Assembly: GCA_003994795.1 (NCBI GenBank)
Contig: AP018269.1
Location: 5,457,254 to 5,521,253 of the forward strand
DNA length: 64,000 bases
Direction: 5' to 3'
Origin: Cylindrospermum sp. NIES-4074
Lineage (GTDB): Bacteria; Cyanobacteriota; Cyanobacteriia; Cyanobacteriales; Nostocaceae
The notes beneath the pieces were generated by a model. The model was given only the letters and a program-made list of their open reading frames with translations. It ran no database searches and was not told where the DNA came from. A program made the translations under genes and the position numbers. Below are positions 1 to 7,955 of the stretch, one piece after another (within the stretch, counting starts at the first letter, position 1; the number at the start of each line of letters is the position of its first letter).

Positions 1-413
1 TTCGGTTGAATAACTGTTGTTGTTGTGGAAGTAATTCCTTCATTTGCAGATGTTGTTAAGTTATTCCCAATTTCTGCGCTTGATGCAGAATCTTCACTTT
101 CCGACTTTGGTTGAATAACTGTTGGTGTTGAGTTGGAATTTTCGCTTTCCAGCTTTGGTTGAATAACGCTTGGTGTTGGTGATATGTTGGTTTTAGTTAA
201 TTGTGGTGATTGGTAGTCAGGAAAAAAGGGTGAATCCTGAAATGGATTGTCAACTGGCTTGTAATTAGATGATTCGGGAGCTATAAAAACTGAAGGATCA
301 AAATTTGATAATGGTTTAGATCCTAATGGCGACAAAAATTTGGGACTGAGTAAGTTCTGTCCTAAAGGTTTGTGAGTAAGTAAAGGTTTTTGTATACCCA
401 GATTTTCTGACAT
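1..413 (-). CDS. Partial Ser/Thr/Pro-rich protein with VIQPK repeats, CIS-associated
   Basis: An open minus-strand frame begins with ATG at 411-413 and runs off the left window edge, so only about 137 residues are visible. It starts only 6 bases after the stop codon of the tail tube gene, so the two are almost certainly co-transcribed. The visible part is rich in Pro, Ser, Thr and Asn. It carries a short repeated segment of the form TPTVIQPK-x-ESE, seen two to three times before the edge. No domain is recognised. Low-complexity proteins are common in phage-tail-like loci, but a role here is inferred only from position. Confidence 0.6.
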   Translation of the reverse strand, partial: MSENLGIQKPLLTHKPLGQNLLSPKFLSPLGSKPLSNFDPSVFIAPESSNYKPVDNPFQDSPFFPDYQSPQLTKTNISPTPSVIQPKLESENSNSTPTVIQPKSESEDSASSAEIGNNLTTSANEGITSTTTTVIQP

Positions 414-419
414 ACACTA

Positions 420-926
420 TTATTTACTAGAAAAGTATCCCGAACCATCGCGTACTAAGAGCTTTGTCGCATCACGACCTGAATTAGATTTAGAAACGTT
501 CAGTCCTTCATATGTTAAGGTCAATTCTTCAATGGCAACTGCATTGGAGTCTGCGCTTAAGCTTGGGGCTTTCCATGAGACAGGAATAGCACCGATTAGC
601 GTCCAAGACTGCATTGTTTCCCCTGATGGATTAAAAACCAGAATATTAACGTTGCGACGTGCCTTACCTCCGCTCAAAACTGTTCCAATCCAATCCCAGA
701 AGGTAAAATCGTCGGTAACGCCACGCTTGAGTGTGACATCTGAAAATTTCGCTGGCTTCAAAAGAATTCTTTGTTGATCGTTAACACCACCTTCAGAGAT
801 TTTTTCAGTGTCTACAGTGACACTCAATCCCTGACATTCAGTAAACCAAGCGGAAATACTACCACCTATTTCTACATAAAAGCGATTGGCTGTAACGTAA
901 TTTAATTTACGATCTGCGCTATTCAT
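420..926 (-). CDS. Phage tail tube protein (T4 gp19-like) of a contractile injection system
   Basis: The 168-aa product resembles the tail tube family (T4 gp19/Hcp fold) that builds the inner tube of contractile phage tails and extracellular contractile injection systems. Supporting segments are NRFYVEIGGSISAWFTECQGL near the N-terminus, LKRGVTDDFTFWDWI near residues 66-80 and the late ELTLTYEGL strand. The length is normal for the family. A strong ribosome-binding site (AAAGGAG, 934-940) lies 7 bases before the ATG. It is flanked by a 52-aa ORF upstream and a repeat-bearing protein downstream. Sheath and baseplate genes would be expected beyond the left edge. Confidence 0.85.
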   Translation of the reverse strand: MNSADRKLNYVTANRFYVEIGGSISAWFTECQGLSVTVDTEKISEGGVNDQQRILLKPAKFSDVTLKRGVTDDFTFWDWIGTVLSGGKARRNVNILVFNPSGETMQSWTLIGAIPVSWKAPSLSADSNAVAIEELTLTYEGLNVSKSNSGRDATKLLVRDGSGYFSSK

Positions 927-938
927 AATTACACTCCT

Positions 939-1097
939 TTAATTTTTACCCCGCTCTTTCTGGTGGCGTAAGTCTTCAAGTATCAATTCATATACTCTAT
1001 CACTTAGCTTCGATAACAGTTGGCGATCGCCTATAACTTTACCTGCTAACTTGGCAACTGCTTTTGGGTCGTTGGTGTTTTCGCTAGGAGTTGGCAT
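939..1097 (-). CDS. Small 52-aa protein upstream of the tail tube gene
   Basis: An ATG at 1095-1097 opens a 52-codon frame ending at TAA 939-941, 12 bases before the tail tube ATG. The product is hydrophilic. Its second half reads as one amphipathic helix (DRQLLSKLSDRVYELILED) followed by a basic end. The tight spacing, same strand and codon use like its neighbours argue that it is real. Short helical proteins of this kind accompany tail tube genes in some contractile injection loci, possibly as tube or baseplate accessory factors; this is inference. No Shine-Dalgarno sequence is obvious. Confidence 0.6.
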   Translation of the reverse strand: MPTPSENTNDPKAVAKLAGKVIGDRQLLSKLSDRVYELILEDLRHQKERGKN

Positions 1098-1217
1098 AAC
1101 AGAGACTTATAAATAGTTTATACTGTATCAGAACAATCTCCGTAAAGACTATTAGCCAAAAGTCTAATTTACAACCTTATTTGCTTATGCACTAGCAAAA
1201 CTTTCTCAGTCGTCTTT

Positions 1218-3641
1218 TTAGTTCTTAATTTTTTGTAGTGGTACTAAGCCAGCTTTCTCTAAAAGTGCCTGTACTTCTTTTGTTCTCAGCATATCGGCAA
1301 ATTTTTGACCGATAGGGGGGCGGCTGTTATCTCCTGGGTAGACTACGACTATGGGGTATGCTAAGGGATAGCTTCCTGTTTTAAATACCTGGATGTTAGG
1401 TTTATAGCTTCCTTTGTCATCACATAAATCTGTATTTGGGTCTATGGAATTACCATTGTCTTGAACTAAACTTTGTACCGCAGGTTTAGTACCATCTACC
1501 ACAGCTAAAGGATAGGCAGAACATTGACCAAAAACTTGGCTGACTGTACCAAAGCCAACGCTGCCAATATCTCTATCCTCAAAGTCACGCAGCACTTGCC
1601 GTAGCATTTCTATGGTGGGAAGAGGGGTAAGTTCTGTGGTAGGATTTGTGGTAAATGTGCTTGTTTGTTGCTGCTGCTTACTTTGCAAATTTCTAAAAGC
1701 GGCGATCGCATTTGGTTCTTGAAGTACCCTTTGTTCAAAAACCCGTAATGCTTCTTGGTCAGGGGGTATATACAGTTTTACTGGCAAATTAGGTAAATTA
1801 GCGCCTTCTAGTTGGTTCCAATTTGTGATTTTTCCTGTATACAAGTCTCGTAGTTGTTCAAAACTAATCTTTCCACTTAATGCCTTTGGCAGACTTTTAT
1901 CACGTTTTGAATAGCTAAAAGCGACAAATATCACTAAACCGTCATAGGCAACTTCTTTGTACCTTAGTTGGGGCGTTAATTCATTAACCAGATTAGTAAC
2001 AGCAAAGTCTACTTGTCCTGATTGAACTTTCTCTAATGCTTGTTCAAGGGAATCATCTGGTCGATAATTAAGTTCTAGTTTTTTCTGACTTTCTTTGAGT
2101 TTCTCTTCCAGGGTTTGGTTTTGTAATATCAAATTACTTTGCTGTTGTATATAACTCCAAGTTCCACTTTTTTCCCCGGTATAAGTATATTTTCCAGGGG
2201 GGACGGCAGCCACATCTTCCAAGCAGCAAACTACCACGTCATCAGAAGAAATTCCTTGATTTTGAAATCTCTGGATTAGAAACCATAACAATATTCCTAG
2301 CAATAAAAAGCCCAGCAAACCTAACAACGCTAAAGGTGGACGACGTAACTTGCTGTTGTCTTCTTCAACTTCCCCTGTAATTGCTGATAAATCTTTATGG
2401 GGTGGCGCTGGTATTTGTAATAGCCATTGTCTCGCTTCTTCAGCACTAACAAAAGGTGATTCTAGCTCTAAAAGTCGCCGAATAAATGTTTTTAGTTCAG
2501 GTTGTACTGGCTGCCAATGCTGTTCTAATTTGGGGTTTAGAGGCTGGTAGTTATCGGGTTCTGCTGTATTTCCTGCCAACAGGTAGAAAGCGACATATCC
2601 CAAACCTACTAAATCCTGAGCAAATGTGTGATTGACTGGTTTAGTGGTTGGCAAATCAAACAAACGTTCCCAAAGGGCTAAATCACTCACATGAATGAAA
2701 AATTCTTTGGTATCTGTCATAATTAGCAGACTATCAAGATTGATATTGCCATGTGGTATTCCTTGCTGTACTTGACCGGAAGGAAGACTAAATTTTTGAG
2801 TGTGGAGAAATTGTAGGGTTTGCAGCACTTGGTTAAGAACACGACGCACTTCTCCCTCTGGCATTGCACCATTAGTGCCAAGATAGGTTCTGAGGGTGGG
2901 AGAGGCATCTTGATTGCCATTGGTGACAAGATAACAGCGTTCTTTGACTGGATCGGCGATCGCATCCCAAGGAGAATTTAACCGAATATCTTGAATTCTG
3001 CCATCAGCTAAACTCAATCCAGCCAAGCGTTCAAAGGCTTGTTTTCTCTCTCTGGTTTCCTCTGGGTTAAAAGCAACTTGGGGCAGTATATATTCTTTAA
3101 CTACTATTGCTTGCTGGTCTGTAACCTGCATTCCCTGGTACAATCGCCCCATTCCCCGGTGTCCCAGCCAATTTTCGATGCGATATCTGCCGCGATAACC
3201 CCGAAGCTCTGTTTTTGGGGTCAAAATTACGGGAAAACCACACTTTATACAGTTTTTTGCTTGGGCGTCAGCGTCTAATGTTGCTTGTGTCCAGTCACAG
3301 CCTAAAGTGTTGCCATTCCAGCAGCGATACTTTCTATAGATGGGATCAACTCCCAGAGGTGCTTCTACTAAAGGAATAACCGTAGTCACCTCTGGCTCTG
3401 CAACTAGGGTATCCTGTTCTTTTTTGAAAAATTTGGGAAACTTGGCTTTGACACTCTCTCTTAAAGGAGCAGTGCTTTCTTGAATGATGGGGAAAATCCA
3501 GTAAACTCTTTCTAGCCAGCGCAATGCCGGCGGTAATTGCAGTCGGGAGCGGACTTGGGTTTGAGCTTTCTGAGCAATAGCTTCACGTTCCCAAATTTCT
3601 TTAGCTATTCTGTTCCCAGTGTTCTTAGTGTCCTTGACCAC
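1218..3641 (-). CDS. Pseudokinase / phosphate-binding-protein-like membrane chimera
   Basis: The 807-aa product starts at GTG (3639-3641). A zinc-ribbon-like set of four Cys lies at about residues 107, 115, 131 and 134. A Ser/Thr-kinase-like domain follows at about 150-410; the likely ATP Lys is in VVKEY (182), but the catalytic HRD is replaced by HGN (297-299) and DFG by SDL, so it is probably a pseudokinase. One transmembrane helix spans 436-457. The remaining ~350 residues resemble PstS-type periplasmic phosphate-binding domains (QVDFAVTNLV, YTGKITNWNQL, DIGSVGFG, YPLAYPIVVV). The topology suggested is a cytoplasmic pseudokinase and an outside ligand-binding domain. Its direction and position next to the CIS genes may or may not be functional. 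Confidence 0.75.
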   Translation of the reverse strand: MVKDTKNTGNRIAKEIWEREAIAQKAQTQVRSRLQLPPALRWLERVYWIFPIIQESTAPLRESVKAKFPKFFKKEQDTLVAEPEVTTVIPLVEAPLGVDPIYRKYRCWNGNTLGCDWTQATLDADAQAKNCIKCGFPVILTPKTELRGYRGRYRIENWLGHRGMGRLYQGMQVTDQQAIVVKEYILPQVAFNPEETRERKQAFERLAGLSLADGRIQDIRLNSPWDAIADPVKERCYLVTNGNQDASPTLRTYLGTNGAMPEGEVRRVLNQVLQTLQFLHTQKFSLPSGQVQQGIPHGNINLDSLLIMTDTKEFFIHVSDLALWERLFDLPTTKPVNHTFAQDLVGLGYVAFYLLAGNTAEPDNYQPLNPKLEQHWQPVQPELKTFIRRLLELESPFVSAEEARQWLLQIPAPPHKDLSAITGEVEEDNSKLRRPPLALLGLLGFLLLGILLWFLIQRFQNQGISSDDVVVCCLEDVAAVPPGKYTYTGEKSGTWSYIQQQSNLILQNQTLEEKLKESQKKLELNYRPDDSLEQALEKVQSGQVDFAVTNLVNELTPQLRYKEVAYDGLVIFVAFSYSKRDKSLPKALSGKISFEQLRDLYTGKITNWNQLEGANLPNLPVKLYIPPDQEALRVFEQRVLQEPNAIAAFRNLQSKQQQQTSTFTTNPTTELTPLPTIEMLRQVLRDFEDRDIGSVGFGTVSQVFGQCSAYPLAVVDGTKPAVQSLVQDNGNSIDPNTDLCDDKGSYKPNIQVFKTGSYPLAYPIVVVYPGDNSRPPIGQKFADMLRTKEVQALLEKAGLVPLQKIKN

Positions 3642-3770
3642 AACTCAAAACCTTTGGCGATCGCTTTTATGGCGGCATCTTACAATGATTCCTAAACACA
3701 AAGTATTAGACTTTCCGCTAAAAAGTGGGATTGAGTGAACAAAGCTGAGTGGTTCAACCTCAGCTACAGA

Positions 3771-3803
3771 CAAAAAATGAGAAAAGATAAACCTTTTCTC
3801 ATT
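3771..3803 (-). terminator. Rho-independent terminator of the effector operon
   Basis: A perfect 11-bp inverted repeat (AATGAGAAAAG at 3776-3786, CTTTTCTCATT at 3793-3803) encloses a 6-base loop. On the minus strand it is followed by a run of six T. It lies about 80 bases after the stop of the 187-aa gene and before the chimera gene, separating the two transcription units. Confidence 0.7.
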
Positions 3804-3881
3804 CCCAAATAAATCAAAAAGCATTTGCGTATCGTGCTAGAGCTAATCGGCTTCTTAGATATCTCAAATCATTAATTTCAA

Positions 3882-4445
3882 TCATTCCACGATAGAAGAC
3901 TTGTGCAGATTCCGATAGAGTTCAGTCCTAGTGTTGAGCATTCGCAGCATAATCTTAGCTCCATCTTCTGCGTGTCCTTCCTGAATTCTCTCTTCGGCTA
4001 TTAAGAGCTTCATTTTAGTATCATCAACAATCAGGGGAGAAGCGTAGTCTGAACCCAGTTCATCCAACCCAGCTTGAGCGCATGATATGGCTGCGGCTAT
4101 GTCCTTTACTGCTAGCCTCCTCTCTCCTAGTGCCAGCCAAGCCCGGCTACCTGCTAGTTCAATGTGGGGTGGATTTTCTTGATTCGGGGCAATTTCTTGT
4201 TTTACTATTACTTCTCCCACTGCTGATTCACCTTGGAACTGGCGTTCAACTCGAATCAGCCATGTATTTGTACCCTTAGCTTCAATAGTTGTAGCAAAAT
4301 TGATCATTGGAAAGTTCCTCTGCTGTTGTACCGGAGGTGAGATTTTATCTTTACCCAGTTTCAAGTTTGTGGTATTGAAGGAAAGTCCACAAGCTTGGAA
4401 AGCAACCAATGCCAAAGATAATAAAACTAACGACAGCTCGTTCAT
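3882..4445 (-). CDS. Hypothetical exported protein, partner of the effector gene
   Basis: The 187-aa product begins with a hydrophobic segment (LSLVLLSLALVAFQACGL). This looks like a signal peptide or anchor, with a Cys at 19 that only weakly fits a lipobox. The rest is soluble and mixed, with an Ala-rich helical region at about 105-130 (LALGERRLAVKDIAAAISCAQ). No family is recognised. It lies 46 bases downstream of the putative effector on the same strand and shares its terminator, so it may be an immunity, chaperone or anchoring partner. That role is inference from position only. Confidence 0.6.
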   Translation of the reverse strand: MNELSLVLLSLALVAFQACGLSFNTTNLKLGKDKISPPVQQQRNFPMINFATTIEAKGTNTWLIRVERQFQGESAVGEVIVKQEIAPNQENPPHIELAGSRAWLALGERRLAVKDIAAAISCAQAGLDELGSDYASPLIVDDTKMKLLIAEERIQEGHAEDGAKIMLRMLNTRTELYRNLHKSSIVE

Positions 4446-4491
4446 AATGTTCTAGAAATATTTAAAATAGCCGTCCTTGCTAGAAAGCTTA

Positions 4492-5514
4492 TTACTTTGT
4501 CAGATTGCCGTCCTTGCCTTTGTAATACACTAAATGATACTTGGAACATACAGCTTTAACAGCAGCTTCTACTCTCTCTTGGAACTTGCCCTTGGCACTT
4601 TTGAAGGTATCATCCCAGGTCTTGTTTATTTCATCAAACATCTTCTTTTTGCCCGCTTCATCCAATCCCTTAAGCATTGTGTTAAATTCTTCAGTCCGGG
4701 CAGCAACAAATTGTCCTTGTCCAGATTGAACTACTGCAATCCTATCCTCTACATAGACAAGTCTAGCTAAGTCATCTCCGCTGAAGGAAACATCAGTCAT
4801 TCCTCCCTCACTGGCATCATAGGGATGCGTATGTCCAACTCCGATCAAAGTATCATCTTTGCCCTGATCACCATAGTTAGGGGTAAATGAACCTGAAGTG
4901 CCTGACTTTCCGGGTTTCCATTGGTAATTTCCTTCCTTGTCCTTAACTATAATTCCACCTTGTTCCTGAGATTTGCCTCCAGGAAAAGATTTGTCCCAAC
5001 CATCTTGCATACCCTTTATTAACTGTGGTGGGAGTTTCAGCTTATCTGGAGCATCAGCTTCATTTAGTTTTTCTCCAGTTATCTGATTGAAGTTAGCTGC
5101 TCCCTTGCTGTCACACTGAATTGTCCCTAAACCTACAGAATCTTGGACTTGGCTGATTTGCGTTGCTGGGGGTTGTTGAATTTTTTCACTTGATTCTTGC
5201 TGCACCACTGCTGCCATTTTATCTGCCTCTTGCTCATACTTGTCCCCAGCTTTACCAATAGTCAGCTTCATCTGAATCCTGGGCTGCTTTGGTGGTGCTA
5301 CATGACGAGTAAATACAGCTGGGTCTGGGAAGCCATCACTAACTTGCTTTGATTTTTCCTCTTTAGCCTGTAAGTCTGCTGTTTGGTTTTCTGGCGGCTT
5401 TACTTCTTGTGTTTGGGGCTGGACAACAAAGGGACGTGGTGCAAACTGATTCGATGCTGGTGCATCATGGGAGTCTGAAGGCTTTTTGCTGATTCTGTGT
5501 TGTCTGCTATACAT
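4492..5514 (-). CDS. Putative contractile-injection-system cargo effector with JAMM-like domain
   Basis: The 340-aa product has a Pro/Gln/Lys-rich, disordered N-terminal third. A segment at about residues 82-107 (LTIGKAGDKYEQEADKMA) matches the conserved leader of eCIS cargo proteins, the type that often precedes DUF4157 domains. The later part carries a JAMM/JAB-like metal-site pattern: E184 in QEQGGIIV, H228 and H230 in GVGHTHPYD, then S245 and D248 in FSGDD. The same layout occurs in DUF4329 and JAB-like toxin domains. A likely activity is a metal-dependent isopeptidase or peptidase delivered by the tail device. The leader and residues are seen; the activity is inferred. Confidence 0.7.
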   Translation of the reverse strand: MYSRQHRISKKPSDSHDAPASNQFAPRPFVVQPQTQEVKPPENQTADLQAKEEKSKQVSDGFPDPAVFTRHVAPPKQPRIQMKLTIGKAGDKYEQEADKMAAVVQQESSEKIQQPPATQISQVQDSVGLGTIQCDSKGAANFNQITGEKLNEADAPDKLKLPPQLIKGMQDGWDKSFPGGKSQEQGGIIVKDKEGNYQWKPGKSGTSGSFTPNYGDQGKDDTLIGVGHTHPYDASEGGMTDVSFSGDDLARLVYVEDRIAVVQSGQGQFVAARTEEFNTMLKGLDEAGKKKMFDEINKTWDDTFKSAKGKFQERVEAAVKAVCSKYHLVYYKGKDGNLTK

Positions 5515-5542
5515 TTACTTAATACCTTCGGTATTTAAGTAA
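5515..5542 (-). promoter_or_regulatory. 5' hairpin overlapping the effector ribosome-binding site
   Basis: An inverted repeat (TTACTTAATACC and GGTATTTAAGTAA, with one bulge) sits directly against the effector ATG. The only Shine-Dalgarno-like bases (GAAGG) fall in its loop and the first stem pairs. On the mRNA this could limit ribosome access. The pairing is visible; regulation is inferred. Confidence 0.4.
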
Positions 5543-5676
5543 CAGTGTAAAAGCTATTGCAGTTTTTTGCCAGAAATTACTTATGATAATTTGGCACTAT
5601 ATTTAGGGAATAAGTTAGCGATCGCCAATATGGTTTACCAAATACATATAAACCAGTAAAAAGATGGATGAAACTT

Positions 5677-7449
5677 TTAATTCATATCCTGTTCTTTCAA
5701 CAACCCCATCAATTTCCGCTTGCGCCCGTGAATTTCTATTAACTGGGCCCGATACCTTAACCATTCCACTTTTTGCCCGGATTCTAAATAAGCAGCTTGT
5801 GCTTTCTTCAACCAATTCACTGCCTCTTCATAATATTCTGCTTTACCTGCATCCATAATTGATTCAGCACGGCGACAAGCATTGGCGATTACCCAGTGAG
5901 GATTGTGGGGGATAGCTGCTTTCATGACTCGGTGAATTAACTCGCCATGATAAGAACGGAGTTCTGTGACGATCGCGATCGCATCCTCAATTAGCCCCTC
6001 AAATAAAAATATATCTACCTTGGCTGATTCTAAACCCCAAATTTCACAGGCGCGGACAACTTTCAATAAGTCTATTTTAATACTTTCCCAGTTTTCCCCA
6101 GCTAAGTCTTTAATTTTTTGATAGTCTACTAATGAGGGTTTAGCTTGGAACCCCGCCCTAATTGCTAATAAAGCCGCTTCCTGATTGCCCAATTCCTCAG
6201 CTAAATCACCTGTCCAAAATCCCAATTCATACTGACACCTTCCCGGTAAATTTAATCCAGTTTGGGCAATTTCTAACGCCTCGGTTAATGCTCCCTGTTG
6301 TGCTAATGTTTTCGCTAGGGTAAAGGCTTGCTCCATTGAGGTCATCTGGGTTTGGGCTGCTGCGATCGCCTCATCAATCTTACCTAATCGCCCCAGCATG
6401 GTGAGATAATGTTGAGTCTGCCCTTCAGCTTCGGCTAAATACAGGTATTCTTGATAACGTTCTTGTCCTTCGAGAATTTTGAGGCGAATGAGTGCCAAAT
6501 CGTCGGCGTAGTCTGGAACTTCTCCCCGCCAAACTCCCCTATTGGTGATATTTCCCAAGAGAACTTGTACTAGTTCTGGGTCATCCCAACCTTGGCGCAA
6601 AGCCTCTAAACTCATGGCAAAATCAGCGTTCCATTCATCTTGCCATGTTTCTAAATTTACCTGAATATCGATTTTTTCTTCTTGAGTGAGTTCGGCGGTG
6701 AGAATAGCTTCACACCAAGCCTGATCTAATTCTTGGGCAATTTCCTCGTTGTCAGCACCATAGTCAGCCACATCATCCCAATTTTCAGCACAGGTAGAGG
6801 TAATTGCTTCCAGAATGGCGATCGCATTATCACCATCCCCCTGTTCGCTAAAATCTACCGCCGTTTGCACTAAACTCAGCAACTCCTCGCTGATGGGGTC
6901 TTCCTCACAGCCATCTTCCAAATAGCGCAACCCATCCCGAATAATTTGGCGTACTTGTTGGCGAAAGGGTGCAGGATTGACAGTATTGCGGGGTTGTGTG
7001 GGTTGTTTTTTGGGTGTAGGATTGGTCGTCATCCAACTAACGTGCTGATCAATCGCCTCAATTAGTTGTGGGTGTGCTGCTACCAATTCTTGTAGCAAAT
7101 GTTGGGTTTGAATATGATCCAAACAATCTAATAGTTTTTCTAGGGTGGGACGCTGCTCAATGCTTTCTGGCTGACGCACACAGACGAGCATCGTTGCTAC
7201 AATGTGTTTACACCATCCCTCAAAATCGTAGGCACAAGTACAGCTACCTGATGCTAATCCGTCATTATCCAAATTTAAGCAGACACGATAAGGTTTAGCT
7301 TCAGCACCGTTAACTTCTGCCTGAAGCAAATTACCACGTTGGATAACATTCAGGACAGCACCCCCTGTATAATATGCCTCGCCTCGCTGGAAAGATTTAG
7401 TGTTGGTATGGCGGCGGATAGTAAATTCACTGATGTTGGAAATAGACAT
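5677..7449 (-). CDS. SWIM zinc-finger protein
   Basis: The 590-aa product has a SWIM zinc-finger signature, C-x-C-x(7)-C-x-H, at residues 70, 72, 80 and 82 (SCTCAYDFEGWCKH). It is preceded by the usual N-terminal beta region with F-x-R-G-x-x-Y (residues 20-27). The rest is an alpha-helical, TPR-like array with an acidic middle. This matches a common bacterial family of SWIM proteins of unknown detailed function that are thought to bind DNA or protein. The gene stands alone and divergent from lpdA. Several HIP1 sites lie within it. Confidence 0.85.
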   Translation of the reverse strand: MSISNISEFTIRRHTNTKSFQRGEAYYTGGAVLNVIQRGNLLQAEVNGAEAKPYRVCLNLDNDGLASGSCTCAYDFEGWCKHIVATMLVCVRQPESIEQRPTLEKLLDCLDHIQTQHLLQELVAAHPQLIEAIDQHVSWMTTNPTPKKQPTQPRNTVNPAPFRQQVRQIIRDGLRYLEDGCEEDPISEELLSLVQTAVDFSEQGDGDNAIAILEAITSTCAENWDDVADYGADNEEIAQELDQAWCEAILTAELTQEEKIDIQVNLETWQDEWNADFAMSLEALRQGWDDPELVQVLLGNITNRGVWRGEVPDYADDLALIRLKILEGQERYQEYLYLAEAEGQTQHYLTMLGRLGKIDEAIAAAQTQMTSMEQAFTLAKTLAQQGALTEALEIAQTGLNLPGRCQYELGFWTGDLAEELGNQEAALLAIRAGFQAKPSLVDYQKIKDLAGENWESIKIDLLKVVRACEIWGLESAKVDIFLFEGLIEDAIAIVTELRSYHGELIHRVMKAAIPHNPHWVIANACRRAESIMDAGKAEYYEEAVNWLKKAQAAYLESGQKVEWLRYRAQLIEIHGRKRKLMGLLKEQDMN

Positions 7450-7955
7450 TGAGCGATCGCCTGGAAAAATGCTGTGGGTGCAATGAATTTTAAATCTAGC
7501 TTAGGTTGGAAGCTAACAGTCTGCAAAGAAACTCAAACTTCTGGAAATGCAAGAGGCAATGAGGGTGGAGGTGAAGTTGCGGTTGTGTGGGGTTTTTTCA
7601 AAAGTCAAACAGGAATCCTAGAGGAAAAATTCTCATCTTTTAGTAAGGTTGTATGTTTTATTACTAGAAATAAGAATTTTGCTCAGATGATTTTTTCTAT
7701 GAATGCGATAGAATTTGCTGAATAAAAAACGGTTTCGCCAGATTATTTCCGAGCTAATCTCTGGAAGAGCAATTTAAAATTTTAGGTATAAATTGAAATA
7801 AGTAACTTATTCTCACTAAAATGTCTAAAAATTAAATTCCTCGCCAGAAGTGCGCGAAACATAATTTGATTTAGCAACATCCGAACTGACAGGGGCTTGC
7901 ACTTAATTGCTGGTCAAGTTGAGAATAGATAGGCGAAGCACACGGGGAAACTAAC
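7450..7955. other. Intergenic region, SWIM gene / lpdA
   Basis: This 506-bp spacer separates divergent genes and should hold both promoters. An 83-codon plus-strand frame at 7474-7725 has no ribosome-binding site, biased composition or recognisable product and is not called. No repeat was seen. Confidence 0.5.

Noticed and set aside
532-777. Plus-strand frame over the tail tube gene
   Set aside because: It is antisense to a well-supported gene and has no ribosome-binding site or recognisable product.
7474-7725. 83-codon plus-strand frame in the SWIM/lpdA spacer
   Set aside because: There is no Shine-Dalgarno sequence, odd composition and no family features; it lies where divergent promoters are expected.
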